Assembly: GCA_030158665.1 (NCBI GenBank)
Contig: JAOASM010000034.1
Span: 1 to 64,000, forward strand
Direction: 5' to 3'
From: Sediminibacterium sp.
GTDB taxonomy: Bacteria > Bacteroidota > Bacteroidia > Chitinophagales > Chitinophagaceae
Length of the DNA stretch: 64,000 nt
Shown here piece by piece: positions 34,305-43,071 of the stretch. Position 1 is the stretch's first letter, and each line of letters starts with the position of its first letter. The position numbers and the translations under genes were made by a program. The notes under the pieces are model-generated. The model saw only the letters and a list, made by a program, of their open reading frames with translations, was not told the origin of the DNA and ran no database searches.

Positions 34305-34640
34305 CTATCCAACTAATTGTTCTACAAATTGATTTACTTGCTCAAGACGAGTGTAGTCCACCATATAAAAGATGAATTTTCCTTCACGAACAGTCACAAC
34401 GATACCAGCTCTTCTTAAAATGGCTAAATGCTGAGAAGCAACCGATTGTTCTAATCTAAGTTTTACATAGATCTCGGTGACAGTCATTTTTTGATGCTCG
34501 TCAATTAGTTTTAAAATTTGTTGACGTAGTTTATGGTTCAATGCTCTTAATATCATAGCAGCTTTTTTGCTATGTATTAAATCCACTTTTAATGGTGTGG
34601 CTCCATTGGCTAATTGTAGCAAGGGTAATGATTGATTCAT
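34305..34640 (-). CDS. ArsR family transcriptional regulator
   Basis: 111-residue winged-helix repressor. The helix-turn-helix is at about 50-75 (MTVTEIYVKLRLEQSVASQHLAILRRAGIV), followed by the wing REGKFIFYMV. The metal box ELCVCDL of arsenic/cadmium sensors is absent, and the protein contains no cysteine at all, excluding classical metal-thiolate or persulfide sensing through Cys. First gene of an operon with the tandem rhodanese; a TGAAT/ATTCA dyad lies between its promoter and start. Confidence 0.92.
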   Translation of the reverse strand: MNQSLPLLQLANGATPLKVDLIHSKKAAMILRALNHKLRQQILKLIDEHQKMTVTEIYVKLRLEQSVASQHLAILRRAGIVVTVREGKFIFYMVDYTRLEQVNQFVEQLVG

Positions 34641-34663
34641 GACAAATTACATATTGGGGGTTA

Positions 34664-34677
34664 TGAATTGTTATTCA
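34664..34677. promoter_or_regulatory. Palindrome TGAAT-N4-ATTCA in the arsR leader (candidate operator)
   Basis: A perfect dyad located between the -7 element (34681-34688, minus) and the arsR ATG. ArsR proteins often bind TGAA/TTCA-type dyads at this position, which suggests autorepression. Confidence 0.45.
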
Positions 34678-34680
34678 ATA

Positions 34681-34688
34681 CAAAGTTA
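34681..34688 (-). promoter_or_regulatory. -7 element TAACTTTG of the arsR-rhodanese operon
   Basis: Exact TAnnTTTG match on the minus strand, 40 bases before the arsR ATG. Confidence 0.6.
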
Positions 34689-34723
34689 ACAATAAATCAT
34701 TACATAATATTTTATAATATGTA

Positions 34724-35404
34724 TTATTTACTTGGTATGATGTAAACTTCTTTCAGATAATTTGGACCTACGTAGGCCAAATCCTCAAAATGACCTGCAT
34801 TCCATTTGATCATGGCCATTTCAACTAGTTCTTGACTAGTGTACATTGCATCTAGAAAGATCACTTTTTGCGCTACTTTAATCTCCTTGGTTTTTGTGAT
34901 TCCGTTTCCAATACAGATAGTTGGCTGATGGATAAGACTATTCCATTTTGATTCATCCAGTACAATTGCTTGTTCTGGTAAAATGGGGTTACAAGCTGCA
35001 TCATAGATGGCACCAAAAATCTCCATTCTTCTTGCGTCTATCATTGAAAAAATTTGGAAGGGCTGCTCCATTTCTTTTGGCACTAGTTTAATAGCAGCAA
35101 ATGCCAATGCGCTTAATGTTGACAATCCAATAAGCGGCTTTTGAAGGGTATAGGCAATCCCTTTTGCGCTTGCTAATCCAACTCTTAAACCTGTGTAACT
35201 TCCTGGGCCTAAAGTCACTGCAATCGCATCTATTTCTTTGATGTCCAATTGTTGCGTTGCTAATAATTGAGCGATGGCTACCTGAATGAAATTGGCATGA
35301 CTATGCGTCTCTTTATTGGTAAGTTCAGCGATGATCTTGCCATCCTTGCTCAATGCAACAATTGCCTCTTCCAGTGCGGTGTCTATGATTAATAATTTAG
35401 CCAA
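34724..35404 (-). CDS. tsaB: tRNA threonylcarbamoyladenosine biosynthesis protein TsaB
   Basis: 226-residue ASKHA-fold partner of TsaD in t6A37 tRNA modification. The N-terminus LLIIDTALEEAIVAL, the segment VTLGPGSYTGLRVGLASAKGIAY (about 65-87) and MIDARRMEIFGAIY are diagnostic; the zinc-binding HxxxH of TsaD is absent, as expected. The start is TTG 35404 (MAKLLIIDTA): no ATG is in frame upstream, and a -7 element lies 17 bases ahead. Single gene, divergent from ridA. Confidence 0.94.
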   Translation of the reverse strand: MAKLLIIDTALEEAIVALSKDGKIIAELTNKETHSHANFIQVAIAQLLATQQLDIKEIDAIAVTLGPGSYTGLRVGLASAKGIAYTLQKPLIGLSTLSALAFAAIKLVPKEMEQPFQIFSMIDARRMEIFGAIYDAACNPILPEQAIVLDESKWNSLIHQPTICIGNGITKTKEIKVAQKVIFLDAMYTSQELVEMAMIKWNAGHFEDLAYVGPNYLKEVYIIPSK

Positions 35405-35421
35405 GTCGTAAAATTGTCTTG

Positions 35422-35429
35422 CAAAAATA
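35422..35429 (-). promoter_or_regulatory. -7 element TATTTTTG of tsaB
   Basis: Exact TAnnTTTG match on the minus strand, 17 bases before the TTG start, which supports that start. Confidence 0.6.
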
Positions 35430-35478
35430 GGTTGGATTTGGCCAAAAAATTAGAAATTGCAATTCTAAAATAAAATAT

Positions 35479-35865
35479 ATGTCTAAACAGATCATCCAAA
35501 CGAACAAAGTGCCTGCGCCTATTGGCCCATATAGTCAAGCAGTGATTGCCAATGGATTTTTATTCGCTAGTGGTCAAGTTGCATTTGATCCGGCTACAGG
35601 TGAGTTGGTATTGTCTTCTATTGAAGCGGAGACAAAACAGGTTATGGAAAATATTAAAGCCATATTAGAAGAAGCTAAAATCAACTTCGATCATATTGTA
35701 AAGACCAGCATATTTTTAAGCAATATGGATTTATTTGCAGCAGTCAACCAGGTGTACGGAAGTTATTTCAGTGCAGATTTCCCTGCTCGTGAGACTGTAG
35801 CTGTAAAAACCTTACCTAGAAATGTGAATGTAGAAATTAGTGTTACTGCGGTGATGCAGCACTAA
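35479..35865 (+). CDS. ridA: RidA family reactive intermediate/imine deaminase
   Basis: 128-residue trimeric YjgF/RidA protein that hydrolyses 2-aminoacrylate-derived imines formed by PLP enzymes. The family signature PARETVAVKTLPRNVNVEI carries the substrate-binding arginine; GPYSQAV at 17-23 and FASGQVAFDP are typical. An imperfect dyad TTAGAA/TTCTAA lies at 35450-35468, ahead of the ATG. The 3' end overlaps the convergent epimerase gene by 23 bases. Confidence 0.94.
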   Translation: MSKQIIQTNKVPAPIGPYSQAVIANGFLFASGQVAFDPATGELVLSSIEAETKQVMENIKAILEEAKINFDHIVKTSIFLSNMDLFAAVNQVYGSYFSADFPARETVAVKTLPRNVNVEISVTAVMQH

Positions 35866-36775
35866 ATTGATAAGTTGTTTCAAAATAAATTTGTCCCTGG
35901 GGTTCCAATTGTTGGAGCCCCATTTTGTTGTTAAAACAATTGGGTGCGCCACTAAGATTTTCAATGGCAATGCTTTTTCGATCATTCGGTGTATACATCT
36001 GTAAGTAGGGGTAGTTGTGTTTTGGTTGAACCAAAATAGACATTCCCTCATAGCTTATTTTTATTTCCTGATGTGTTGGATCTAATAGATGACAATCGTC
36101 AAAATGAGTATCACCAATTTTTTTACCTGTATTGTAATTTGTATCCTCCATTATGCTCCCGGTTGGGATCATATCATCACGCATTTCTAATTTTCCATTT
36201 GATTGAAATTCAAGAGTATAGTCATTCACTTGACCACCTAATGTGAAATAGGGGTGCCATCCATCCATTATGGGAATGATAGAATTTGAATGATTGACGA
36301 TGGTTGTTTTAAGGCCAATCCTATTGTCTGCATATAAGGTCCATTGTACGATGATCTTGTAGGGAAAGGGGAATCCAGCATCCGTTCCTTGATAATTGAA
36401 TGAAAGCGTGACTTCTGCGAAATTTTCATGTACTTCGGTTCTAAGTATTGAAAAATTGGCATCATAAATAAGGCCATGCATCGCATGTTCACCTAAGTAG
36501 AATTTTTTGAATTGAAAGAGTTGATTGTTCCAATGGTATTTACCAGCATCAATACGACAGGAAAACGGGCTCATTTTGCCACTTCTAAATCCGTTCATTT
36601 CAAAATGATCTGCCCCATCATTCCCTAGAATAAGGTCCTGAAATTGATTGCCATTTTTTGCCCTCCAGCGATTCATTAATGCCCCTTTACAATGAATTTC
36701 AATTATTGTCTCGTTATAGAGATCAATCAACTGGATACTATTATTTTGTGCTTGTATTTTCAAGTCAAATGACAT
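35843..36775 (-). CDS. Aldose 1-epimerase family protein
   Basis: 310-residue galactose-mutarotase-like protein that interconverts anomers of aldoses or sugar phosphates. The catalytic histidine region is MDGWHPYFTLGG (about 167-178); the late segment YLQMYTPNDRKSIAIENLSGAPNC includes the conserved glutamate-bearing strand. No signal peptide, so cytoplasmic. There are no sugar-utilisation genes nearby. Convergent with ridA. Confidence 0.87.
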   Translation of the reverse strand: MSFDLKIQAQNNSIQLIDLYNETIIEIHCKGALMNRWRAKNGNQFQDLILGNDGADHFEMNGFRSGKMSPFSCRIDAGKYHWNNQLFQFKKFYLGEHAMHGLIYDANFSILRTEVHENFAEVTLSFNYQGTDAGFPFPYKIIVQWTLYADNRIGLKTTIVNHSNSIIPIMDGWHPYFTLGGQVNDYTLEFQSNGKLEMRDDMIPTGSIMEDTNYNTGKKIGDTHFDDCHLLDPTHQEIKISYEGMSILVQPKHNYPYLQMYTPNDRKSIAIENLSGAPNCFNNKMGLQQLEPQGQIYFETTYQFSAASPQ

Positions 36776-36811
36776 GGAATTCGTTTAAGTGGAAAATTAA
36801 AACTATTCTAT

Positions 36812-36819
36812 TAACTTTG
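36812..36819 (+). promoter_or_regulatory. -7 element TAACTTTG of the hypothetical gene at 36838
   Basis: Exact TAnnTTTG match 18 bases before the ATG. Confidence 0.6.
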
Positions 36820-36837
36820 AGAAATCAATTTTAAACT

Positions 36838-37410
36838 ATGCGCATCCTATTTTCTTTCCTTTTTATGATTCTAACTGGACAGCTTATTGGGCAAGCTTGG
36901 TCTAAATATGATAGTACGATGAAAATTGGCAAGACTGGTTACCGTATCTCATGTTTAAATAGAGCACCAGATAGAAATGTATTGAATATTAGGCCGATTG
37001 GATTTAAGTCTGAATCTAGAGAAGCGTCAATTGAACTTAGAGCAAGAGTATATGGTGCTGAAATTGATGACTTAAATAATGATGGATTCCCTGATATTGT
37101 TATTTATATTGAAGACGCTGCGGGTAAAAAAAGTATTTTCCCAATCTGTTCTCAAGACAACGAAAGAATTGCACCTATTTTTTTTCCGGATATTTTGAAT
37201 GATATGGAATTGAGTAAAGGATATAGAGGGAAGGATGAATACAAATTAGTTGAAGGGGTATTGTTCCGAAAGTTCCCCATTTATCCTGCAGATACTACCA
37301 TCAAGGAACCTACTAATAAGATAAGGCAATTGATGTATAGAGTAGTGCCAGGTGAACGTGATTCTTGGAAGTTTAAAATGTTTAAGCAATTTGATTTCAC
37401 TTCAAATTAA
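36838..37410 (+). CDS. Hypothetical secreted protein with a calcium-loop-like motif
   Basis: 190 residues, signal peptide about 1-20 (ends IGQA). The mature part is beta-rich and contains D78-LN-N-D82-GFP-D86, the DxNxDGxxD calcium-loop pattern found in FG-GAP/VCBS repeats and dockerins; only one copy is present. I recognise no family. Own promoter; its stop shares TTAA with the convergent porZ stop. A periplasmic or outer-membrane protein is the most that can be said. Confidence 0.7.
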   Translation: MRILFSFLFMILTGQLIGQAWSKYDSTMKIGKTGYRISCLNRAPDRNVLNIRPIGFKSESREASIELRARVYGAEIDDLNNDGFPDIVIYIEDAAGKKSIFPICSQDNERIAPIFFPDILNDMELSKGYRGKDEYKLVEGVLFRKFPIYPADTTIKEPTNKIRQLMYRVVPGERDSWKFKMFKQFDFTSN

Positions 37411-39578
37411 TTCCCTGAGGTAATCATTATTTTCCCTACTGCCTTTTCATTTCCGGCATCATCCCTAACAAAGATTAAATAGATCCCTGATGCCACTTTG
37501 TGTTGGTATTGATCTCTTCCATTCCATATCGCTTGTCCTCCAAGCGCCCTTGTTTGCATCATTAATTGCCCATTTAAATCTGTGATTTTTACCAATGCAT
37601 TGTTGACCAAATTTTTGATCAAAATTGAACCATTGTAATTAGGTGCAACAGGATTGGGATATATTTTTATTTTATGCTGAGTTGCTGCACTTTCTGTAGC
37701 ATCTCCTTTAAAGCTTATAATTTCATTTTCGGTAAAGAAAAACACATCACCATCAGTAGGTTCTACCCCAATGGATAAGACAGTGTTGTTTGGAAGCGGA
37801 CTATTTTCTGTTGTGAAATGTTGAATTACTTCAGCACCGTCTTGACTAATCAACCAAGCGCCATTGTTCGTTCCTATCCACTTTCTATTGGCACCGTCAA
37901 CCGTGATGCTATGAACGGTTTCTTTTTGAAAAAGATACCCATTGAATCCATTGCTTTCAACAATCGGCAAATAGGCGTCGCATGCTTCGTTGATATTATT
38001 GCATTGGAATACTGCGATTCCATTGTCTGTTCCAATCCAAATGGACCCCTCCTTATCCTCTGCTATGGCAGTGACTTCCATACTTGGTAAATTACCTGAT
38101 CCTTTCCCTGTATTGAGTTGTCTCCAAATTGCTTGGTTATTTTGTTTTTGAAACAATAAAACACCTTGTTGTTTTGGACCAATGATCCAGCTCAAACCAT
38201 TTCCATCAACTACAAACTGTTTTAAATTTTGCGCAGAATAACCCGCCTGAATGGAATAACTATTCCACTGATTGCCTTCCTTCGCGAGGATGCCAACACC
38301 TTCCTTTAAAAGATAGCAACTGCCATCTATTTTTTGTTGAATTGATTTAATGGATCCAGCAGTTTTACTTGGTAATAATTGTTCTACTAATTTTTTGTTG
38401 GCGTCAAAATGAATTAATTCGGTACCCATACCTAGCCACCAACTTTGATCAACTGGGTCAATCGATACTGCCTCTATACCATTTAGCTTCAAGTTTTGAA
38501 TTTGGGTAAAATTGGACCAGCCATTTTCATTCAGACTAGATATGCCATTTTTATTGGCGCCATATCCCATTAGTATTTGATGAGATGAAAACGCATTACT
38601 TCCTATTACATGACTTAAGGGACCGCCAAGAGACACCCATTTTGGTTGCTCGTTTTTTTCATAAAGCCCTTTAACATAATCTGCTACCCAAATTGTATTG
38701 CCCTCTTTAAGTATTCCTTTAGGCTGAATCAATACCGAAGAATCTATTAGTATTGTATTGTTTTGATTGCTATTCAATTGGATCAATGCGCCTTTATTTT
38801 GATCAGTTATTCCTGCAAAAATATTTTCCTCGTCAACCGAAATAGTCTCAATACTACCTGAGTTTATTTGATAACGCACTCTATTAGAGGGGTAGTCATA
38901 AACTTTTTGTTGGTTGTTAAAATAGAGCTGGTTTTTAAACACAAACATATTTTGAATACCAGTGATGTCCATCGTGTTTTCTTGAGTCCAGCTATTGCTT
39001 TGACCTAAAACAGTAGACCATATACCATTGTCGGTTAATGCAAATAATTTATTTTGAAAAGATACAGTCTGTAGTACTTTAACGGCTTGTCGACGATTAT
39101 TGGGATATACTGTTTCTTTAATTTCTTTTTTCAACAAGTCTATGATGACGATCCCAAAATTGCAAGACAGGTAGGCATTGTTATTCAATACAACAAGGTC
39201 ATTGATGGTTTTATCGGCATATAAATTAGATAGTTGAATGTCGTCAATCAGCGTGACTTGATCACCTTGAACAATATCTATTCGACTATTTTTATAGGCA
39301 ATTACAAGCTGGTTTTCGACGGGATGCCAAGCTATTTCATGTATTCCTATTGCATGTAAACCGTTGGTGGTATTGAGGTAGTTTACTTGTTTTTTTGCAT
39401 CAATTTGAATCACTTGATTTGTAGCAGCGACATATATCTGATCTCCTTTAATGACTTGCTGAATGGATTCATTGGAAAAATGGGCGCGCCATGTGCCAAT
39501 TGGACCTAATTGTAATTGGGCATTCAATGGCTTGATTGAGCCTATGATTCCTATTATAATATAAAGCCATTTTTGCAT
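37407..39578 (-). CDS. porZ: Type IX secretion system protein PorZ
   Basis: 723 residues: signal peptide (1-20, LNAQ), then two seven-bladed propellers built from two-component-regulator-type repeats (for example AIAEDKEGSIWIGTDNGIAVF and SITVDGANRKWIGTNNGAW), and a type A C-terminal sorting domain from about 640 (KIKIYPNPV...GIYLIFVRDDAG). PorZ is part of the attachment complex that links T9SS cargo to anionic lipopolysaccharide at the cell surface. N-terminal GTWRAHFSNESIQQV matches the family start. One base after the GH3 fusion gene, so cotranscribed with it. Confidence 0.88.
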   Translation of the reverse strand: MQKWLYIIIGIIGSIKPLNAQLQLGPIGTWRAHFSNESIQQVIKGDQIYVAATNQVIQIDAKKQVNYLNTTNGLHAIGIHEIAWHPVENQLVIAYKNSRIDIVQGDQVTLIDDIQLSNLYADKTINDLVVLNNNAYLSCNFGIVIIDLLKKEIKETVYPNNRRQAVKVLQTVSFQNKLFALTDNGIWSTVLGQSNSWTQENTMDITGIQNMFVFKNQLYFNNQQKVYDYPSNRVRYQINSGSIETISVDEENIFAGITDQNKGALIQLNSNQNNTILIDSSVLIQPKGILKEGNTIWVADYVKGLYEKNEQPKWVSLGGPLSHVIGSNAFSSHQILMGYGANKNGISSLNENGWSNFTQIQNLKLNGIEAVSIDPVDQSWWLGMGTELIHFDANKKLVEQLLPSKTAGSIKSIQQKIDGSCYLLKEGVGILAKEGNQWNSYSIQAGYSAQNLKQFVVDGNGLSWIIGPKQQGVLLFQKQNNQAIWRQLNTGKGSGNLPSMEVTAIAEDKEGSIWIGTDNGIAVFQCNNINEACDAYLPIVESNGFNGYLFQKETVHSITVDGANRKWIGTNNGAWLISQDGAEVIQHFTTENSPLPNNTVLSIGVEPTDGDVFFFTENEIISFKGDATESAATQHKIKIYPNPVAPNYNGSILIKNLVNNALVKITDLNGQLMMQTRALGGQAIWNGRDQYQHKVASGIYLIFVRDDAGNEKAVGKIMITSGN

Positions 39579-39579
39579 C

Positions 39580-42459
39580 TTATTTTTTTATCGCTTGATA
39601 AATTTGCTCTTGAATTTTAGCTCTTAAGTTAAGTGAACTAAATGCTTTATTGTCTCTTGTTGGGAAAACTCTGTTCGAAAGAAAAATATATAATAAATGG
39701 TTGTCTGGATCTGCCCATACACAAGTCCCTGTAAATCCTGTGTGGCCAAACACGCTCGTTGGTGCACTTAAACTTGGGTAGGGATCTTTCGAACTTGCGT
39801 TGTCTTTTGCAGTTTTATCAAAACCAAGTCCTCTTCTGCTAGTGGCAGATTGGTAGCTTGTGAATAATTTTATTGTAGATGGTTTTAAATAGGTTTGGCC
39901 ATCCCATTGCCCTCCATTCAATAACATCATATATAATTTAGCTAAATCAGTGGCATTGCTAAATAAGCCTGCATGGCCAGCGATACCACCCATTGTTGAA
40001 GCACCTTCGTCATGCACTGAGCCCTGAATGAGTTCTTTTCTAAAATAAGTATCTTTTTCTGTTGCAGCGATGGATGATTTCTCAGCTCTTTCTAAAGGCA
40101 GAAAACCTGTACTACGCATTTGCATTGGTCCGTAGAAGGTTTTTGTACAATAATCCTGCAAATTCATACCCGTCACTTGTTCTACTATATTGCCTAGAAA
40201 AATAAAATCATTGTCACTGTATACATATTTGCCCGGAGCAGATACTGGACTATTCAATATTTTCAATCGGATACTATCCATCCAATTGTTTGCTAGGTAT
40301 TTGCCAGGAGTGACCATTAATTGATGGGTTGCATCTTGAACAGGTACAATCCATTTTGTGTCAATACTTCCGTCTGGTTGTAGTAGAGATTCGTAAAACT
40401 TGATGTATGGATACAATCCAGCTTCATGCAAAAGCAAATCTTTCAATCGAATTGTTGCCTTTGCATTACCCGCCACCCAAGGTAAGTAGTCACCTATTGT
40501 TTTTTCAATATCTACTTTTCCTTCCTCAACTAATTTCATAATGGCAACAGTAGTTGCACTTGTTTTAGTGACAGAAGCAAGGTCATATAAAGTGGCATTG
40601 GTGACTAGGGGAGTTTGATCACCTGCAATAGTGCCATAACTTTTATTGAATACAATTTGATTGTCTTTAGCTACCAATACTTGACAACCAGGTATTGCTG
40701 CTTGTTGGATGGCATCTGCCACAATGGAGTCAATCTTTGCTAATTTTGTTTCATCAATAATTGCTGGCAGGCACTGTTCTGTTAATATTTTTTTTTTAAT
40801 CGGAGCCGCTGAAGGCATGCCGTAGTTAAGTTCTGGAGAGATGGTCACTGGTAATACGCCACTTGCTTGCAATTTTCCTTCAAGCCATTTTTGTACCGCT
40901 GAGTGACTATATTTTGTGTCTTCAAATGCTAGTAAAATATTATTGATCTTGCTAAAGTCTCCAACTGCATAAGGATTTCCAAAAATCAAATGAATCCAAT
41001 TTTCATGTCCCATTGCATTTAAAAATTGCAATGTCGCAGCAGGAATCTCAAAGTGATTTGCTGGTCTTCTATTGTATCCGTGTAAACCAACAATCACTTG
41101 ATCGTAGGATTTTAAACTATCATTGATCAATGCCAATTCATTGGCATCTTTTCCGCTTGTATAAAATACTTTTACGCCATATGCGTTTGCTATAGTTGAA
41201 GTGAACGAAGCAGCTGATTTTGCATTCAAGGCAATGTAGGCGGTCTTATTGTTTAAGACTGGACTATTGGTTGCTCTTAAGAATGTAAGCGATTGCTGCG
41301 CCATCGCTGAATTAATGGTACCAACAGATTGGTTTAAATCAGCAACGATATTGGTTGTGTCAATTGTTTGTTGCACACCAAGTCCGTATTTGTATTTTGC
41401 GGCTAGAATTTTTTTAACACGTGCATTGATATCACCACGTTTAATCCTTCTTTCTTTAACAGCTGCTCTAACTTTTTTGATGGATTGTCCAATATCTCCT
41501 GGTAAACATAACATATCGTTACCTGCTAGAATGGCCTGTACGTTTGCTTCTCCTTGTGGAAAGTAATTGGCAATGGCTTTCATATCCATCGCATCAGTCA
41601 CACTAATGCCTTTGAATCCTAATTCTTTTTTCAATAATCCATTCACTGCTTTAGGAGATAAGGAAGTGGCATATTTTGGTCTGTCGTCGATTGCTGGCAC
41701 GGACAAATGCGCTACCATAATGGATTCTACGCCTGCTTCAATGAGTGCTTTGAATGGTGCTAATTCAAGACTGTCTAATTCAGCTCTTGATTTAGTGATC
41801 ACAGGTAAGTCCTTATGTGAGTCAACGGTTACATCTCCGTGTCCTGGAAAATGTTTTGCAGTCGCCATCACGCCATTGTCTTGCATACCTTTCATATAAG
41901 CAATGCCTTGTTGAATCACTTTCTCTTTGCTTTGACCAAAGCTTCGATCATTGATGACTGGATTCAATGGGTTGTTATTGACGTCAATATCTGGAGCATA
42001 ATTGATTTGAATACCCAATCTTTTACATTGGTCTGCGATAGCTGCGCCCATTTGGTAGACTAAATTGCTTGAAGCAAAAGCCCCCATAGAAAGTTGTCTT
42101 GGGAATGATTCAACACTGTCTAAACGCATGCCCACGCCCCATTCTGCGTCAATGGTAATAAATAAAGGCGTCTTAGCAATCGCTTGATAGTGGTTTGTTT
42201 GCATCGCTTGTCGAACTGGGCCACCTTGGAAAAAACACAATCCACCCACATTGTATTGCTTGATCAAATTGCTTATTGAATCTATTTTATTTTGTTCCCA
42301 ATTGCTATGAGCTCTTAACACCATTAACTGCGCAATTTTCTCGTTCATGTTCAATGCTGAAAATTGTTTTCTAATCCACTTTTTTTCACCCATTTTTTGC
42401 GCCTGCAACTGGGTGGTTAATCCTGCTAATAATAAGCTACCTAAGAGTATTTTTTTCAT
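39580..42459 (-). CDS. GH3 beta-N-acetylglucosaminidase fused to a class C-type serine hydrolase
   Basis: 959 residues with signal peptide (1-20, QLQA). Residues about 35-370 are a GH3 NagZ-like domain with KHFPGHGD (202-209) and the nucleophile Asp in SVTDAMDM; a GH3 C-terminal alpha/beta domain follows to about 560. Residues about 590-955 are a beta-lactamase/esterase domain with SVTK (about 628-631), YSD and HTG motifs all intact. The fusion could remove N-acetylglucosamine and cut peptides or esters of muropeptides in the periplasm. It leads an operon with porZ. Confidence 0.92.
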   Translation of the reverse strand: MKKILLGSLLLAGLTTQLQAQKMGEKKWIRKQFSALNMNEKIAQLMVLRAHSNWEQNKIDSISNLIKQYNVGGLCFFQGGPVRQAMQTNHYQAIAKTPLFITIDAEWGVGMRLDSVESFPRQLSMGAFASSNLVYQMGAAIADQCKRLGIQINYAPDIDVNNNPLNPVINDRSFGQSKEKVIQQGIAYMKGMQDNGVMATAKHFPGHGDVTVDSHKDLPVITKSRAELDSLELAPFKALIEAGVESIMVAHLSVPAIDDRPKYATSLSPKAVNGLLKKELGFKGISVTDAMDMKAIANYFPQGEANVQAILAGNDMLCLPGDIGQSIKKVRAAVKERRIKRGDINARVKKILAAKYKYGLGVQQTIDTTNIVADLNQSVGTINSAMAQQSLTFLRATNSPVLNNKTAYIALNAKSAASFTSTIANAYGVKVFYTSGKDANELALINDSLKSYDQVIVGLHGYNRRPANHFEIPAATLQFLNAMGHENWIHLIFGNPYAVGDFSKINNILLAFEDTKYSHSAVQKWLEGKLQASGVLPVTISPELNYGMPSAAPIKKKILTEQCLPAIIDETKLAKIDSIVADAIQQAAIPGCQVLVAKDNQIVFNKSYGTIAGDQTPLVTNATLYDLASVTKTSATTVAIMKLVEEGKVDIEKTIGDYLPWVAGNAKATIRLKDLLLHEAGLYPYIKFYESLLQPDGSIDTKWIVPVQDATHQLMVTPGKYLANNWMDSIRLKILNSPVSAPGKYVYSDNDFIFLGNIVEQVTGMNLQDYCTKTFYGPMQMRSTGFLPLERAEKSSIAATEKDTYFRKELIQGSVHDEGASTMGGIAGHAGLFSNATDLAKLYMMLLNGGQWDGQTYLKPSTIKLFTSYQSATSRRGLGFDKTAKDNASSKDPYPSLSAPTSVFGHTGFTGTCVWADPDNHLLYIFLSNRVFPTRDNKAFSSLNLRAKIQEQIYQAIKK

Positions 42460-42489
42460 ATCGAATTTATGTACTGCAATTTAAGGATA

Positions 42490-42524
42490 AAAAAAGGCTT
42501 ACCGTTTTTAGGTAAGCCTTTTTT
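42490..42524 (-). terminator. Terminator of the DUF5606 gene
   Basis: AAAAGGCTTACC/GGTAAGCCTTTT stem, seven-base loop, with a T7 tract on the minus strand. It separates DUF5606 from the GH3-porZ operon on the same strand. Confidence 0.85.
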
Positions 42525-42567
42525 AACTATTTTTCGAGTGCTAAGCTTCTTCATCAGCTTAAGCCTA

Positions 42568-42978
42568 CTATGCTTCTGCTTCTTCTTCGTCCAATTCTGG
42601 CAAAGTTGGCTCTACTTTATGTTGTTGCAATTGAGCAAACCATTTAACCATTTTCTTCATATCGCTAGCATATACACGCTCAAAATCCATATTTGGGAAT
42701 ACTTTTTTAAAGTAGGCCTGAGTTGCTTTTGCGTCTTTTTCGTTAGGAAGGGCTTCTTTAGACTTACCCATTGCAATAAATACTTCAGCTAAAAACACGT
42801 TCTCTTTAGTTGTAAACACCTCAATACTCTCTAAATGAGAGAACTGATAGGCTCTAGAACTGATAAACTGTGTGGCATTGGTCTCTAAGGATCTCGCGAT
42901 GGCACCATCACTTTTGCTAGTTAATAATTCAAATAAACCTGACATGCCTGAAACGGAAATCAATTTGTTATACTCCAT
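42568..42978 (-). CDS. DUF5606 domain-containing protein
   Basis: 136 residues from ATG 42978 (MEYNKLISVSGMSGLFELL), a conserved Bacteroidota family start; the frame is open 18 codons further upstream, but that part does not match. The N-terminal 60 residues form a small beta-barrel-like domain, the rest helices ending in an acidic tail (LPELDEEEAEA). Function unknown. Head-to-head with the DegT aminotransferase gene. Confidence 0.8.
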   Translation of the reverse strand: MEYNKLISVSGMSGLFELLTSKSDGAIARSLETNATQFISSRAYQFSHLESIEVFTTKENVFLAEVFIAMGKSKEALPNEKDAKATQAYFKKVFPNMDFERVYASDMKKMVKWFAQLQQHKVEPTLPELDEEEAEA

Positions 42979-43041
42979 GGGTTCTAGTCTTTTTTTAGGA
43001 ATGCAAAATACGGAAAAACCCTCAATTTTCATTTTTTAAAC

Positions 43042-43049
43042 TACCTTTG
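43042..43049 (+). promoter_or_regulatory. -7 element TACCTTTG of the DegT-rpoN operon
   Basis: Exact TAnnTTTG match 22 bases before ATG 43072. Confidence 0.6.
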
Positions 43050-43071
43050 TTTATCATTAAAAATCAAGCAT

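Noticed and set aside
42469..42792. A 107-codon plus-strand frame opposite DUF5606
   Set aside because: It starts in the terminator, is Phe/Cys-rich, and is antisense to a conserved gene; a shadow frame.
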